Of a DNA stretch of 64,000 nucleotides, positions 17,606-26,599 are shown piece after piece. Source of the DNA: Streptomyces sp. ST2-7A (GTDB taxonomy: Bacteria; Actinomycetota; Actinomycetes; Streptomycetales; Streptomycetaceae). The first letter of the stretch is position 1. Each line of letters opens with the position of its first letter. The stretch spans positions 62,001 to 126,000 of the forward strand of contig NZ_JAJUWS010000012.1 in assembly GCF_021390475.1 (NCBI RefSeq), given 5' to 3'. The notes under the pieces are model-generated. The model was not told the origin of the DNA, searched no databases, and was given only the letters and a program-made list of their open reading frames with translations. Position numbers and translations under genes: made by a program.

Positions 17606-18391
17606 GTGGTGAATGATCCGTACGAGGACGATTCGTACGGGGAAAGGTGGGTCGGTTCCGGTGGACGGGCGCGTCGGACGTCCCGACCTCCCCTGTCCGG
17701 ACCGATTCCGCCACCACCGGTGGATCCGCCCGTGGAGGGCCCACCGGGCGATCCGTTCCGCCGCAAGCGGACCTGGGCGGCGGTGGTCGGGGCGCTGGCG
17801 GTGGGAATGCTGCTGACGCCCGGTGACCCGGGCGGTGGGGGAACCGCCGGGGTGCCGTTTCCCGGATTCGGCGGGACCGGGGACCCGCTCCCCGTCTCGG
17901 CGGGCCCGGAGGCGGGGGAGCCGATGGAGGTCGACATCGCGGGGGAGGCGCGGGAGTCCGAGCCGGGCAACGAACCGTCGTCGGCGGTCCCGGCCCCGGG
18001 GCCGACCCCCGGCCCGACCCCGCCGGAGGAGTTCGTCGAGGACCCGACGGAGCCGTTGCCGGTGGTGACGACCACCGTCACCGAGACGGTCACCGAGTCG
18101 GTTCCCCCGCCCACCGAGCCACCCGCCGGGGACGGGAAGGCGCCGCCGACGACGGAAGGTCTACTGGTCAGCGACCCGGCGACCCCGCCGCAGGAGGAGG
18201 AGGAGGACGAGGCCGGGCTGACCTGGCGGGGCGAGGACATGTCCGGCCCGCTCACCGGCGGGGAGGCCGCGGAACTGGTCGAACCCTCGGCGTGGTGCAA
18301 CGACGGGACGCTGGTGTTCGTGGAACGCCGGCGCGGAGCGTGCGCCGATGAGGGCGGAGTCGCGGTGTGGCTGAAGCTCCTGCCGAGGTGA
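17606..18391 (+). CDS. Single-pass membrane protein with extracytoplasmic DUF3761-like end
   Basis: A short acidic/Pro-rich cytoplasmic stretch is followed by one hydrophobic helix (RTWAAVVGALAVGMLLTP), a long Pro/Thr/Glu-rich linker and a C-terminal CNDGTLVFVERRRGACADEG segment with paired Cys, resembling DUF3761. Two adjacent GTG codons (17606, 17609) are the likely starts; an upstream ATG at 17531 is less likely. The function is unknown. The linker suggests the small Cys domain is held outside the membrane. Confidence 0.65.
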   Translation: MVNDPYEDDSYGERWVGSGGRARRTSRPPLSGPIPPPPVDPPVEGPPGDPFRRKRTWAAVVGALAVGMLLTPGDPGGGGTAGVPFPGFGGTGDPLPVSAGPEAGEPMEVDIAGEARESEPGNEPSSAVPAPGPTPGPTPPEEFVEDPTEPLPVVTTTVTETVTESVPPPTEPPAGDGKAPPTTEGLLVSDPATPPQEEEEDEAGLTWRGEDMSGPLTGGEAAELVEPSAWCNDGTLVFVERRRGACADEGGVAVWLKLLPR

Positions 18392-18549
18392 TCGGGGGCG
18401 GGGGCCCGGGAAGCGGGTGACGGGCCGGCGCAGGGGGTCGGCGCGCCGCCGGTTCCCCGCCGACCGGCGTCCGGGGGCCGGTCGGGTGACCGGCCGGGAA
18501 CCGACTCCCGGGTATCGCCGGGGCGGGAGCGTTCGCTAGGGTCCCCCGC

Positions 18550-18762
18550 ATGGCTCACAACCCCCATGCACCGCAGGGCCCGCAGGAGCACGATCCGGCC
18601 GGCAGCACCCAGATGTTCCGCGCGTTCGTCGACGACGAGACGCGGAACGGTCCGACCACGACCCCCGCCGCCGCCTCCGGCGGTTCGAGGCTCGGCCTGA
18701 TCCTGGGCATCGCGGCGGGCGTCGTCGTTCTCGCCGTGGTCGCCTGGGTGGCCTTCCGCTGA
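18550..18762 (+). CDS. Small single-pass membrane protein
   Basis: The 70-residue protein has a hydrophilic N-terminal half (HNPHAPQGPQEHDPAGSTQM) and one clear transmembrane helix (LGLILGIAAGVVVLAVVAWV) ending three residues before the stop, so it is tail-anchored. The codon bias fits a real Streptomyces gene. Its function is unknown. A hairpin 22 bp after the stop could terminate it. Confidence 0.7.
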   Translation: MAHNPHAPQGPQEHDPAGSTQMFRAFVDDETRNGPTTTPAAASGGSRLGLILGIAAGVVVLAVVAWVAFR

Positions 18763-19494
18763 CCCCCGATCCGCCCGTCGTGTTCCGCCCGGTGCCGCCG
18801 GGCGGGGGCGGGGGCGGCAAACCCTCCACCGGTGGCGTCGGTGTCATCGGTCGCGTCGACGCGTCGTGTTCGGCTCCCCGGAGTCGGAAACGGCGCGTTG
18901 CGCGTTTCCGGCGGTAGGTGCGGTAGGCGCGCGGGGGAGTGGACGCGGCCGGATGTGAGCGGCGTGGCGGAGCGGGGCGACCGTGCCGGTGGGGGCGTGA
19001 AGCGGCGCCGGTTCGACTCCGGGCGCGCGGTGACCGCGCGGCGTGACGGAGCGCGTGCGCGTCGGGGCCCGGGGGTGCCGCGGGCGCCCGGGTGGGGGAC
19101 GTGCGCGTGACGAGTGCGGACGTGCGGGTGACCGGCCGGGGCCACGGGCGGGCGGGCGGGACGCGGTGGGGCTCCGGGGCGGGGCGGTGACGGTCCGGCG
19201 GTCCGGGCGGGGCACGACGGGGCGTCACGAACCTTCACGGGCGGGGTGGGAAGGAGCCGTTCCGGTCGGTGATGGTGCGGGTGGTTCGGAGGGTACTTCG
19301 GGGGCGTTCCGGGACGTGGTGCCCGGGGGGCGGTGGACCGGGGTGCGTGGGTCGGTCCGCTGTTCGTCCGGGGAATCCGGTGTGATCCGGGGTCGGACGG
19401 CCCGGTGGGACGACGGGTGGGCCGGGGTGGTCCCGGTACCCGATCGGGCGTCCTCGTTGACCCGGACCGGCCTCGTCGCCGGTCCGGGACTCCC
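18763..19494. other. Gene-poor interval with a hairpin near its left end
   Basis: The stem ccgcccgg / ccgggcgg at 18785-18805 may terminate the small membrane-protein gene. The remaining 690 bp contain only frames without family resemblance or good ribosome sites. I see no credible gene. Confidence 0.5.
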
Positions 19495-20361
19495 TCACTC
19501 CTCGGCGGTGAGCCCTTCGCGCAGTTGCGCGAGCGTACGGGTCAGCAGGCGGGAGACGTGCATCTGCGAGATGCCGACCTCCTCGCCGATCTGGGACTGC
19601 GTCATGTTGCCGAAGAACCGCAGCATGATGATGCGGCGTTCGCGGGCGGGCAGGCGGGCGAGCAGCGGCTTGAGGGATTCGCGGTACTCCACGCCCTCCA
19701 GGGCGCTGTCCTCGTACCCCAGACGGTCGGCCAGGGAGCCCTCGCCGCCCTCCTCCTCGGGGGAGGGGGAGTCCAGGGAACTGGCGGTGTAGGCGTTGCC
19801 GACGGCGAGGCCGTCGACGACCTCCTCCTCGGTGACGCCGAGCGCCACGGCCAACTCGGCCACCGTGGGCGAACGGTCCAGCTTCTGGGACAGTTCGTCA
19901 CCGGTCCGGGTGAGGGCGAGCCGCAGCTCCTGGAGGCGGCGCGGGACGCGCACCGACCAGGAGGTGTCGCGGAAGAACCGCTTGATCTCGCCGACGACGG
20001 TCGGCATGGCGAAGGTGGGGAACTCCACCCCGCGGTCGCAGTCGAAGCGGTCGATCGCCTTGATCAGGCCGATGGTGCCGACCTGGACGATGTCCTCCAT
20101 CGGTTCGTTGCGGCTGCGGAAGCGGGCCGCCGCGTACCGGACGAGCGGGAGGTTCAGCTCGATCAGGGTGTCCCGGACGTAGGCCCGTTCGGGACTGTCC
20201 GCGTCGAGCGCGGAGAGCCGCTGGAACAGGGACCGGGAGAGAGTGCGGGTGTCGAGGTTGTCGGTGTCCGCGGGAGGTTGCGGCGCGGCGACCGGCACCG
20301 TCGGGTCCTGCGGCGCGTCGGTCGTGGCGAGCACCTGGGAACTGTCCAGTTCTACGGACAT
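19495..20361 (-). CDS. RNA polymerase sigma factor, SigB/SigF/SigG family (copy 1)
   Basis: The 288-residue protein has region 2 ([20 protein letters not shown], then [18 protein letters not shown] and [19 protein letters not shown]), region 3, and region 4 with an HTH (MTQSQIGEEVGISQMHVSRL). This is the stress/sporulation sigma subfamily that lacks region 1. The start at ATG 20361 leaves a 45-residue variable N-terminus. It follows a second sigma gene of the same family in tandem, as with the sigN/sigF pair of S. coelicolor; which copy is which cannot be decided here. No anti-sigma factor is adjacent. Confidence 0.93.
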   Translation of the reverse strand: MSVELDSSQVLATTDAPQDPTVPVAAPQPPADTDNLDTRTLSRSLFQRLSALDADSPERAYVRDTLIELNLPLVRYAAARFRSRNEPMEDIVQVGTIGLIKAIDRFDCDRGVEFPTFAMPTVVGEIKRFFRDTSWSVRVPRRLQELRLALTRTGDELSQKLDRSPTVAELAVALGVTEEEVVDGLAVGNAYTASSLDSPSPEEEGGEGSLADRLGYEDSALEGVEYRESLKPLLARLPARERRIIMLRFFGNMTQSQIGEEVGISQMHVSRLLTRTLAQLREGLTAEE

Positions 20362-20578
20362 GCCACCCCCTGGGGGTCGTGGACGGGTCGTGGCGGCGTG
20401 CCCCGCGAGGGGGTACGTCCCCTCGTGCATACCGGCGCCGCCGCCCTGGCAAACGCGGTTCCAGCAGAATGTCACAAGTCATCAACGCGATGTAGTGCCA
20501 AGTCGATAAATGGGCAACACATGACGCGGGGTTTTCCCACCGGGCCGCTTCTCACCGTCTCGAGATCACTCGAAGGGG

Positions 20579-21391
20579 TCAACGGTCGAGCGGATTTGCG
20601 TCTCTCAGCCGGGCCACGCTGCGGCTGAGCAAACGTGAGATGTGCATCTGTGACACCCCCAGCTCGGCGCTGATCTGCGACTGTGTCAGGTTGCGGTAGA
20701 AGCGCAGCAGCAGGATCCGCTGCTCGCGTTCGGGCAACTGCACCAGGAGGTGTCGCACCAGGGCCCGGTGCTCCACCCCGGCCAGACCGGGGTCCTCGTA
20801 GCCGAGGGTCTCCGCCGGCCCCGGCGAGCCGTCCTCGCGATCCCGGGACGCCTCCAGGGAGGAGACCCGGTACGCCCGGGCCGCCTCGGTCCCGGCCCGC
20901 ACGTCCTCCTCGGGAACCGCCAGGCGACGGGCGATCTCGGAGGTCGTCGGCGTGCGGCCCAGCAGGCCGGTCAACTCCTCACCGGCGGTGTGGATCCGGA
21001 TGGACAACTCGTGCATCCGGCGCGGCACGTGCACGCTGCGGACGTTGTCGCGGAAGTAGCGCCGGATCTCCCCGACGATGGTCGGCATGGCGAAGGTCGG
21101 GAACTGCACGCCGCGCGTCGGGTCGAAGCGGTCGATGGCGTGGATCAGGCCGATCGTGCCGACCTGGACGACGTCCTCCATGGGCTCGTTGCGGCTGCGG
21201 AAGCGGTGCGACACCCAGCGGACCAGGGGCAGGTTCGCCTCGATCAGCGCACCGCGCACGCGGGCGTGCTCGGCGGTGCCGGGGTCCAACCGGATCAGCC
21301 GCTCGAAGAGGGCCGCCGTCACCTCGCGGGCCCCCGCCCCCTTGGTCCCGCGGGTCCGCGTCACCGCCACCGGCCGACCGCCCCTTCGCAC
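20579..21391 (-). CDS. RNA polymerase sigma factor, SigB/SigF/SigG family (copy 2)
   Basis: The 270-residue protein is strongly similar to the downstream copy across region 2 ([20 protein letters not shown], then [18 protein letters not shown]) and region 4 ([20 protein letters not shown]). The N-terminus is short and basic. The intergenic gap to the next sigma gene is 217 bp and AT-rich, so each probably has its own promoter. Three 12-bp-spaced direct repeats lie just upstream of the ATG. Its regulon is not predictable from sequence. Confidence 0.92.
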   Translation of the reverse strand: MRRGGRPVAVTRTRGTKGAGAREVTAALFERLIRLDPGTAEHARVRGALIEANLPLVRWVSHRFRSRNEPMEDVVQVGTIGLIHAIDRFDPTRGVQFPTFAMPTIVGEIRRYFRDNVRSVHVPRRMHELSIRIHTAGEELTGLLGRTPTTSEIARRLAVPEEDVRAGTEAARAYRVSSLEASRDREDGSPGPAETLGYEDPGLAGVEHRALVRHLLVQLPEREQRILLLRFYRNLTQSQISAELGVSQMHISRLLSRSVARLRDANPLDR

Positions 21392-21397
21392 TCCGCT

Positions 21398-21430
21398 GTG
21401 GACACCCCCGTGGACACCCCTGTGGACACC
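21398..21430. repeat. Three direct repeats in the leader of the second sigma gene
   Basis: The 9-mer gtggacacc occurs at 21398, 21410 and 21422, exactly 12 bp apart, immediately upstream of the ATG at 21391 on the minus strand. Such phased repeats may bind a regulator or shape the 5' leader. Confidence 0.65.
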
Positions 21431-21620
21431 TCGATACGGGAAAATCGGTCATAGCATCACAAGGAGGGGTCAACGGTGCAAGTATCCAGTGGGTGTGTGT
21501 CGGTCCGGGGGCCGGGCGCGGACACGGTGTCCCGGAAGGGTCCCTCGGGCGCGCCCGGCGCGTCGGGGCGGCGCGTCGGGGCGGGACTCCTTCGGGATCA
21601 CCGGGGAACCGATCCCCGGG

Positions 21621-21676
21621 TGCGGGCGTGCGGGCGTGCGGGCGTGCGGGCGTGCGGGCGTGCGGGCGTGCGGGCG
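21621..21676. repeat. 8-bp tandem repeat, seven copies
   Basis: The unit tgcgggcg is repeated seven times without error, then decays (tgcgcgcg). It lies between the small membrane-protein gene (ends at 21727) and the sigma-gene leader. An 8-bp unit permits slippage; no coding gene crosses it. Confidence 0.85.
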
Positions 21677-21726
21677 TGCGCGCGTCCGGGTGGCCTCGCG
21701 GGCGCAGCACCCGGGAGCCGGGGCCC

Positions 21727-21891
21727 TCAGCGGACGAGGTCGGCCACGAAGTCGCCCACGCCCGTGGCGGCGGCGGAGATCCCGTCGAAGCCCATCCGGA
21801 CGAAATCGGCGGACGGTACGGGCCAGGCGATGATCGAGTAGAGGACGAGCACGCTCAACACGTAAAGGCCGATCCGTCCGGCGCGTGCCAT
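21727..21891 (-). CDS. Small membrane protein (54 residues)
   Basis: The frame starting at ATG 21891 (MARAGRIGLYVLSVLVLYSI) has one N-terminal transmembrane helix and a short amphipathic tail ending in DFVADLVR. A purine-rich site (gaggagg) precedes the start. A longer upstream frame exists but is Pro/Gly-rich and unlikely. The function is unknown. It sits between the sigma pair and tRNA-Ser. Confidence 0.6.
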   Translation of the reverse strand: MARAGRIGLYVLSVLVLYSIIAWPVPSADFVRMGFDGISAAATGVGDFVADLVR

Positions 21892-22062
21892 GTCCGTCCT
21901 CCTCCCCGCGATACCGGTGCCCCCGGTCGTCTCCCGCGACATCTCCGGGGGGCGGGAGCCCGGTCCCGGATCGGCCCGCGGTCGGGCGAGTGTAACCGGC
22001 GCCCCGGCCGGCGGAACCGGTGAGGCCGGAGCGGTGGGGTCGGACCGCCCGCCACACGACAA

Positions 22063-22090
22063 GGGGCCCGGTCCGTGTGGACCGGGCCCC
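22063..22090 (-). terminator. Terminator of tRNA-Ser
   Basis: A perfect 12-bp stem (ggggcccggtcc / ggaccgggcccc) with a 4-nt loop lies 17 bp downstream of the tRNA-Ser 3' end on the minus strand. Confidence 0.8.
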
Positions 22091-22106
22091 TCGTTCCTGC
22101 ACTTCG

Positions 22107-22196
22107 TGGCGGTAGCGGAGGGATTTGAACCCTCGGTGGAGTTGCCCCCACACTCGCTTTCGAGGCGAGCTCCTTAGGCCGCTCGGACACGCTACC
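22107..22196 (-). tRNA. tRNA-Ser(CGA)
   Basis: On the minus strand the acceptor stem ggtagcg pairs with cgctacc, followed by discriminator G and an encoded CCA. The anticodon loop reads ctcgaaa, giving CGA (serine). A long variable arm between anticodon and T arm, and T-arm gggttcaaatcc, fit a class II tRNA-Ser. Confidence 0.95.
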
Positions 22197-22233
22197 GAGA
22201 GGCAGCTTAGCCCGGGCCCGGCGCGGGGCGAAA

Positions 22234-22866
22234 TCAGATCCCGCCGGGGTTCCCGTGGTCGGTCGCGGCTCCCCCGCCCGGCCCCTCGCCCGGCTCCGTG
22301 TCGCGCCGGGCGCCCGGTCGCTCGCCGGATCCCGAGGGCGGACGGCCGGTACGGAAGAAGCGGGACAGCGGTTCCCCGCACTCCTCGGCGAGCACCCCGG
22401 AGATCACCTCGGGGCGGTGGTTGACGCGCCGGTCCCGCAGCAGGTCCCACACCGAACCCACCGCCCCGGCCTTGGGGTCGGCGGCCCCGTACACGACGCG
22501 TTCCACCCGGGACAGCGCCGCCGCCGCCGCGCACATCGCGCACGGTTCCAGGGTGACGACGAGGGTGCACCCGGTCAGCCGCCAGCCGTCGAGGTGATCC
22601 GCCGCCCGGCGCAGCGCCAGCACCTCGGCGTGGGCGGTGGGGTCCCCGTGCGCCTCGCGTTCGTTGTGGGCGGTCGCCAGGATCGGGCCCCGCGGGCCGC
22701 CGGGGCCCAGCACCACGGCGCCCACCGGCACGTCACCGCGGACAGGGGCGGCCGACGCCTCGACGAGCGCGAGGCGCACGGCGGGTGCCCAGGGATCGCG
22801 CAGCGGGTCGCCGTGCGCGGATCGGGGGTCGGTGCCGTGAACCGGTGGATGGTTCGTGTCGCTCAT
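22234..22866 (-). CDS. tadA: tRNA adenosine(34) deaminase
   Basis: The 210-residue protein carries the zinc deaminase signature: TAHAEVLALR (His ligand and catalytic Glu) and LEPCAMCAAAAAL (PCxxC ligands). These convert A34 to inosine in tRNA-Arg(ACG). The start at ATG 22866 (MSDTNHPP) gives a short leader; the last 45 residues are Pro/Gly-rich and non-conserved. It lies upstream of tRNA-Ser and downstream of its usual actinobacterial partner gene. Confidence 0.95.
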   Translation of the reverse strand: MSDTNHPPVHGTDPRSAHGDPLRDPWAPAVRLALVEASAAPVRGDVPVGAVVLGPGGPRGPILATAHNEREAHGDPTAHAEVLALRRAADHLDGWRLTGCTLVVTLEPCAMCAAAAALSRVERVVYGAADPKAGAVGSVWDLLRDRRVNHRPEVISGVLAEECGEPLSRFFRTGRPPSGSGERPGARRDTEPGEGPGGGAATDHGNPGGI

Positions 22867-22974
22867 CGCCGACCCCATTCTCCGGGTTTCCCGGTTCCTT
22901 CGTGTGCCGGCCCGCGCGGTCGGCCGGGTCGGTGCCACGTCCCCCCGGGACGCGGGGCACGACGCTACGGGAGG

Positions 22975-23002
22975 GCCGGCCCACCGGATCCGGTGGGCCG
23001 GC
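22975..23002 (-). terminator. Perfect 28-bp palindrome between the TadA-associated gene and tadA
   Basis: The sequence is fully self-complementary (14-bp arms around gatc). It lies 93 bp downstream of the TadA-associated stop and 109 bp upstream of the tadA ATG, a position suiting a hairpin terminator or attenuator. Confidence 0.6.
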
Positions 23003-23094
23003 GGGATCGGGGGCCGGCGGCCCGGGGCCCGGAATCGGGAAGGCCGCCGGCGCCCGGTGGGGTGACGGCGGCCGGTGTCCTCGGCGCGGGGTTC

Positions 23095-23655
23095 TCAGCG
23101 GACGGCCTCCAGCACCTCCGCGCAGCCCAGCGCGTCGGCGATCTCGCCCAGGGCGTTCTCCGGTGTCAGGGTGAGTACGGTCCGCGCCTCGATGCCGAAG
23201 TCCTCCATCAGCTCCGGATCCCCGACCGGCCCGGCCGGGACCGCCTCGGGGGGTGTCGGCTCCTCCTCGGCGAGCGCCTCCGCGGAGGGCCCCTCCTCGG
23301 TGCCGTCGAGGTCCGTCAGTTCCTCCGGGACGCGCGTCTCGCGCGGCTCCCGGCCCAGCAACTCGTCACCGATCAGGATTTCGCCCCAGCCACTGCGCAT
23401 GGCCCGTGAGGCGTCGGAGACGAAGATCCGGGGATCCTCCTCGCCGTCCACGCGGACGACGCCGAACCAGGCGCCCTCCTGTTCGATGCAGACGAGGACC
23501 GGCTCGTCGTCGGGCGACGCCGCGCGCGCCAGATCGGCCAGCTCGTCCAGGCTCTCCACGTCGTCCAGCTCGGTGTCGCTCGCTTCCCAACCGTTCTCGG
23601 TGCGCGCGAGCAGTGCGGTGAAGTACACCTCGACTCTCCCCACTCGGTTCGGCAA
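23095..23655 (-). CDS. tRNA adenosine deaminase-associated protein
   Basis: The 186-residue acidic protein begins VEVYFTALLARTENGWEASD, the conserved start of the actinobacterial family found next to tadA, and contains ACIEQEG-like and DDEPVLVCIEQEGAWFGVVR segments. It is named from this gene neighbourhood; its molecular role is not established. The true start may be the GTG seven codons in (VEVYF). It is probably co-oriented with, but separately terminated from, tadA. Confidence 0.85.
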   Translation of the reverse strand: MPNRVGRVEVYFTALLARTENGWEASDTELDDVESLDELADLARAASPDDEPVLVCIEQEGAWFGVVRVDGEEDPRIFVSDASRAMRSGWGEILIGDELLGREPRETRVPEELTDLDGTEEGPSAEALAEEEPTPPEAVPAGPVGDPELMEDFGIEARTVLTLTPENALGEIADALGCAEVLEAVR

Positions 23656-23738
23656 TCCGTCAGTGCCTGTGGCGTGCCCGTTGCGTGCCTGTTTGCATCG
23701 TGACAGAAAAGCCGGGATCTGTCGGGCAACTCAACGCC

Positions 23739-23909
23739 TCACCAACGGAATGTCCGCATCCGTTGTTGAAGGCGCAACCTCGCGGTGCGGGCCCGGCGGG
23801 GGCGGACCCGATCGCGCAGTGCCTTGGCCTCCTTGAGTTCGCGCAGGAACTCGGCCCGGCGGCGACCGCGGTCGGTGTCGGGCCGTTCCGGATAGCCGGG
23901 TCTCGGCAT
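23739..23909 (-). CDS. Small basic conserved protein
   Basis: The 56-residue, Arg-rich protein starts MPRPGYPERPDTDRGRRRAE. A near-perfect ribosome site (caggaggaacc) is placed directly before the ATG, which is the main support for it being real. It has a helical middle (FLRELKEAKALRDRV) and a basic tail. The function is unknown; high charge suggests nucleic-acid contact. It is divergent from upp. Confidence 0.65.
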   Translation of the reverse strand: MPRPGYPERPDTDRGRRRAEFLRELKEAKALRDRVRPRRARTARLRLQQRMRTFRW

Positions 23910-24206
23910 GGTTCCTCCTGCCTCTGCCCGCTCCCGATTCGCGTTCCGCCGGTCGGGTGGTGTGTCGGGCGTGCCGGTCCGCGCGATCCGGTGGGACGGG
24001 GGCCGGGAGCGACGGTCCCCGGGGGCGCGCACGTCCCGCCCCTCCACGTTGTCTCCCGTTGTTCCTGCCCGGGACGGTGGGCGGGTATCCCCTGATCACC
24101 GAGGGTGCGCGGGTCGGCGCCGGTGGTCATCCGGTGGGTCCGGATCGGTTGTCCACCGCCCCGGGCGGTCCGGGCCGGTCCCGGCGGGTTGGGTACTGTC
24201 GGGGCC

Positions 24207-24839
24207 ATGCGGATCCATGTCGTCGACCACCCGCTGGTGGCCCACAAGCTGACCACGTTGCGCGACGAGCGCACCGATTCCCCGACGTTCCGCCGGTTGG
24301 CCGACGAACTGGTGACCCTGCTGGCGTACGAGGCCACCCGACAGGTGCGCACGGAGCGGGTGGGCATCCGCACGCCCGTCACCGACACCACCGGCGTGCG
24401 GCTGTCGCATCCGCGCCCCCTGGTGGTGCCGATCATCCGGGCCGGCCTCGGGATGCTGGACGGCATGGTCCGGTTGCTGCCGACGGCGGAGGTCGGTTTC
24501 CTCGGCATGATCCGTGACGAGCGGACGCTGAAGTCCTCCACCTATGCCAACCGGATGCCGGAGGACCTCTCGGGCCGCCAGGTGTACGTGTTGGACCCGA
24601 TGCTGGCCACCGGCGGGACGTTGGCGGTCGCGATCCGGGAACTGATGGACCGGGGCGCCGACGACGTGACGGCGCTGTGCCTGCTGGCCGCTCCGGAGGG
24701 TGTCGCCCACCTGGAGGAGGAGTTGGCGGGAAGCCCGGTGACGGTGGTGACCGCCGCACTGGACGAGCGGTTGAACGAACAGGGCTTCATCGTCCCCGGC
24801 CTGGGGGACGCGGGCGACCGGATGTACGGCACGACCTGA
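24207..24839 (+). CDS. upp: Uracil phosphoribosyltransferase
   Basis: The 210-residue protein has the UPRT features [18 protein letters not shown], the PRPP-binding loop [16 protein letters not shown] and the uracil-binding end [19 protein letters not shown]. It makes UMP from uracil and PRPP in pyrimidine salvage. ATG 24207 gives standard length. A hairpin follows the stop. Confidence 0.97.
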   Translation: MRIHVVDHPLVAHKLTTLRDERTDSPTFRRLADELVTLLAYEATRQVRTERVGIRTPVTDTTGVRLSHPRPLVVPIIRAGLGMLDGMVRLLPTAEVGFLGMIRDERTLKSSTYANRMPEDLSGRQVYVLDPMLATGGTLAVAIRELMDRGADDVTALCLLAAPEGVAHLEEELAGSPVTVVTAALDERLNEQGFIVPGLGDAGDRMYGTT

Positions 24840-24845
24840 GGCACC

Positions 24846-24883
24846 GGTGGGGTCGCCGTTCGCGCGGCGGCGTTCGCCCCACC
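24846..24883 (+). terminator. Hairpin downstream of upp
   Basis: An imperfect stem (ggtgggg...cgccg / cggcg...ccccacc) begins 7 bp after the upp stop. It can also serve the convergent LytR_C gene that ends at 24956. Confidence 0.5.
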
Positions 24884-24955
24884 CGTCCCGACCGCCCCGC
24901 GCCCGCCGTGTTCCGGCGGGACGCGGCGGGCGGGAGGGGGCCGGACGGGGTGGGT

Positions 24956-25654
24956 TCAGCAGTCGGGTTCGGTGGGGCTCGCCGCGACGAGGGCGGCCAG
25001 GGCCGCCTCGACCTCGGCGGGCTCGGCCAGCGTGTCGAAGGCGTCGCCGAGCACCAGGTCCACCACGCGGTTTCCGGAGGCCCCGGTTCCCCCGGGCTTC
25101 CCGCTCCCGTCGGCTTCCCCGGATTCGTCGGCGTCCACGGGTTGGCGGGGGGCGCCGGTCTCGGCGCCGACGGCGTGCGCGCCCAGGACGGTCAGCACGC
25201 CGCTCTCCTCGGCGTCCGGTGTGCCGATCAGCAGGCCGGTGGAGGGGACGGTGCCGTCCAGATCCCCGGGGGCGTTCTCCACGAGGCCGATCAGGAAGCC
25301 GCGTTCGGCGAGGGTGTCGGCGGTGCTCTGGGCCAGGCCGGAGCGGTCGGTGGCGTTGTAGACGTTCACGGTGATGGTGTCGGGGGACGGGAGTTCGGCG
25401 GGTTCGGGGGACGTGTCGGCGGTGCCGCACTCCTCCTCGTCCGTCGCGTTCGCGGCGGCGGCGCGCTCCGGATCCCCGCCGGCGAAGACGTCGACGAGTT
25501 GAAGGGTGCCGAAGCCGAGGACGCCCAGCGCGACGATGCTGCCGATCACGGCGACCGTCCTGCTGCGACGGCGCGGGCGACGGATCCGCGGGTAGCTGTT
25601 GCCGGTGACGCGGTACTTGCGTCCGCGCATGCCGGGTGGCGTCAGCATGCTCAT
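24956..25654 (-). CDS. Membrane-anchored LytR C-terminal-domain protein
   Basis: The 232-residue protein has a basic N-terminus, one transmembrane helix (VAVIGSIVALGVLGFGTLQL) and an extracytoplasmic LytR_C domain (ITVNVYNATDRSGLAQSTAD, LAERGFLIG, VVDLVLGDAFDTL). LytR_C domains occur alone or after LCP domains in envelope proteins; the catalytic LCP part is absent here. ATG 25654 is followed by a conserved MLTPPGMRGRKYRVTG segment. A role at the cell wall is inferred. Confidence 0.85.
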   Translation of the reverse strand: MSMLTPPGMRGRKYRVTGNSYPRIRRPRRRSRTVAVIGSIVALGVLGFGTLQLVDVFAGGDPERAAAANATDEEECGTADTSPEPAELPSPDTITVNVYNATDRSGLAQSTADTLAERGFLIGLVENAPGDLDGTVPSTGLLIGTPDAEESGVLTVLGAHAVGAETGAPRQPVDADESGEADGSGKPGGTGASGNRVVDLVLGDAFDTLAEPAEVEAALAALVAASPTEPDC

Positions 25655-25974
25655 GGTCGAAGCGTAGCCGGGTGACCAGGGCGCGCCTACAAGATGATCA
25701 ACGGAATGGGTGACGGAGGGCCGGTTGGGCGGGCCGGAGGGCCCGACGACGGTGCGTCCGATGGCACCCCACATCGGTCAACCGGCCCCGGAGGCAAAGG
25801 AATCGGGCGAGCGGGTGGGGCGTCGGCGACTGTTCGTCACCCCTTCCGACGCCGCTTCGAGTCCGTTCGGGAACCTCGGAGCCGTTCGGGGACCACAGGG
25901 GGGCCGGGAGTCGTTCGGGGACCCGAACCCGGACCCGTCCCGGGAGCCGGCGGCGGACGCCGACCGGGTCGCGA

Positions 25975-26271
25975 TCAGTCCAGCTCGAGCACCCGGGCGT
26001 GCAGTACCTGCCGCTGCTGGAGGGCGGCCCGGACGGCGCGGTGCAGGCCGTCCTCCAGGTACAGGTCGCCGCGCCACTTCACCACGTGCGCGAAGAGGTC
26101 ACCGTAGAAGGTGGAGTCCTCGGCGAGCAGGGTTGCCAGATCCAGCTGGCCCTTGGTGGTGACGAGCTGGTCCAGGCGCACGGGACGTGGCGCGACGTCC
26201 GCCCACTGCCGGGTGTTGTCCCGGCCGTGGTCGGGATACGGCCGCCCCTCGCCGATGCGCTTGAAGATCAC
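25975..26271 (-). CDS. Conserved Streptomyces protein annotated as VapB-family-like
   Basis: The 98-residue protein starts at GTG 26271 (VIFKRIGEGRPYPDHGR) and contains VRLDQLVTTKGQLDLATLLA and AALQQRQVLHARVLELD. It matches my memory of a highly conserved actinobacterial protein often labelled type II antitoxin VapB-like. No toxin gene is adjacent, so the antitoxin label is doubtful. It may be a housekeeping protein. Confidence 0.75.
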   Translation of the reverse strand: MIFKRIGEGRPYPDHGRDNTRQWADVAPRPVRLDQLVTTKGQLDLATLLAEDSTFYGDLFAHVVKWRGDLYLEDGLHRAVRAALQQRQVLHARVLELD

Positions 26272-26599
26272 AGGACAGAGCCTACCGCTCGGGTGAACGG
26301 CTCCGCAGCCTCGTCGGTGGTCGCGCGGAACCCGGGACGGGGCGGGCGCGGCCGGTGTCATGGACGTGCCGGGAGGTGTGGGGCGTGGCCGCCACAGGGG
26401 ATCGGGTGTCGAACGCGGGGCGCGTCCGGCCGCGCGTCCGGAGACCGTTCACCCCCCGGCCGGGACATCCCCGCGACGCCGTTCACCTCCGGCCCCCGGA
26501 CGCGCCGGTGCCCGCCGACCGGATGGTCGCCGGGCACCGGCGGGGTGTCCGCCGACGGTCCGCTCCGCGCGGCCCGTCGTGAACGTCTCCCCGGGAACC

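Noticed and set aside
19235..19498. 87-residue minus-strand frame upstream in the sigma-gene interval
   Set aside because: Pro/Arg-rich, no ribosome site and no resemblance; likely chance in high-GC DNA.
25975..26271. Antitoxin half of a VapBC pair
   Set aside because: No PIN or other toxin gene is adjacent; the label comes only from automatic naming of the family.
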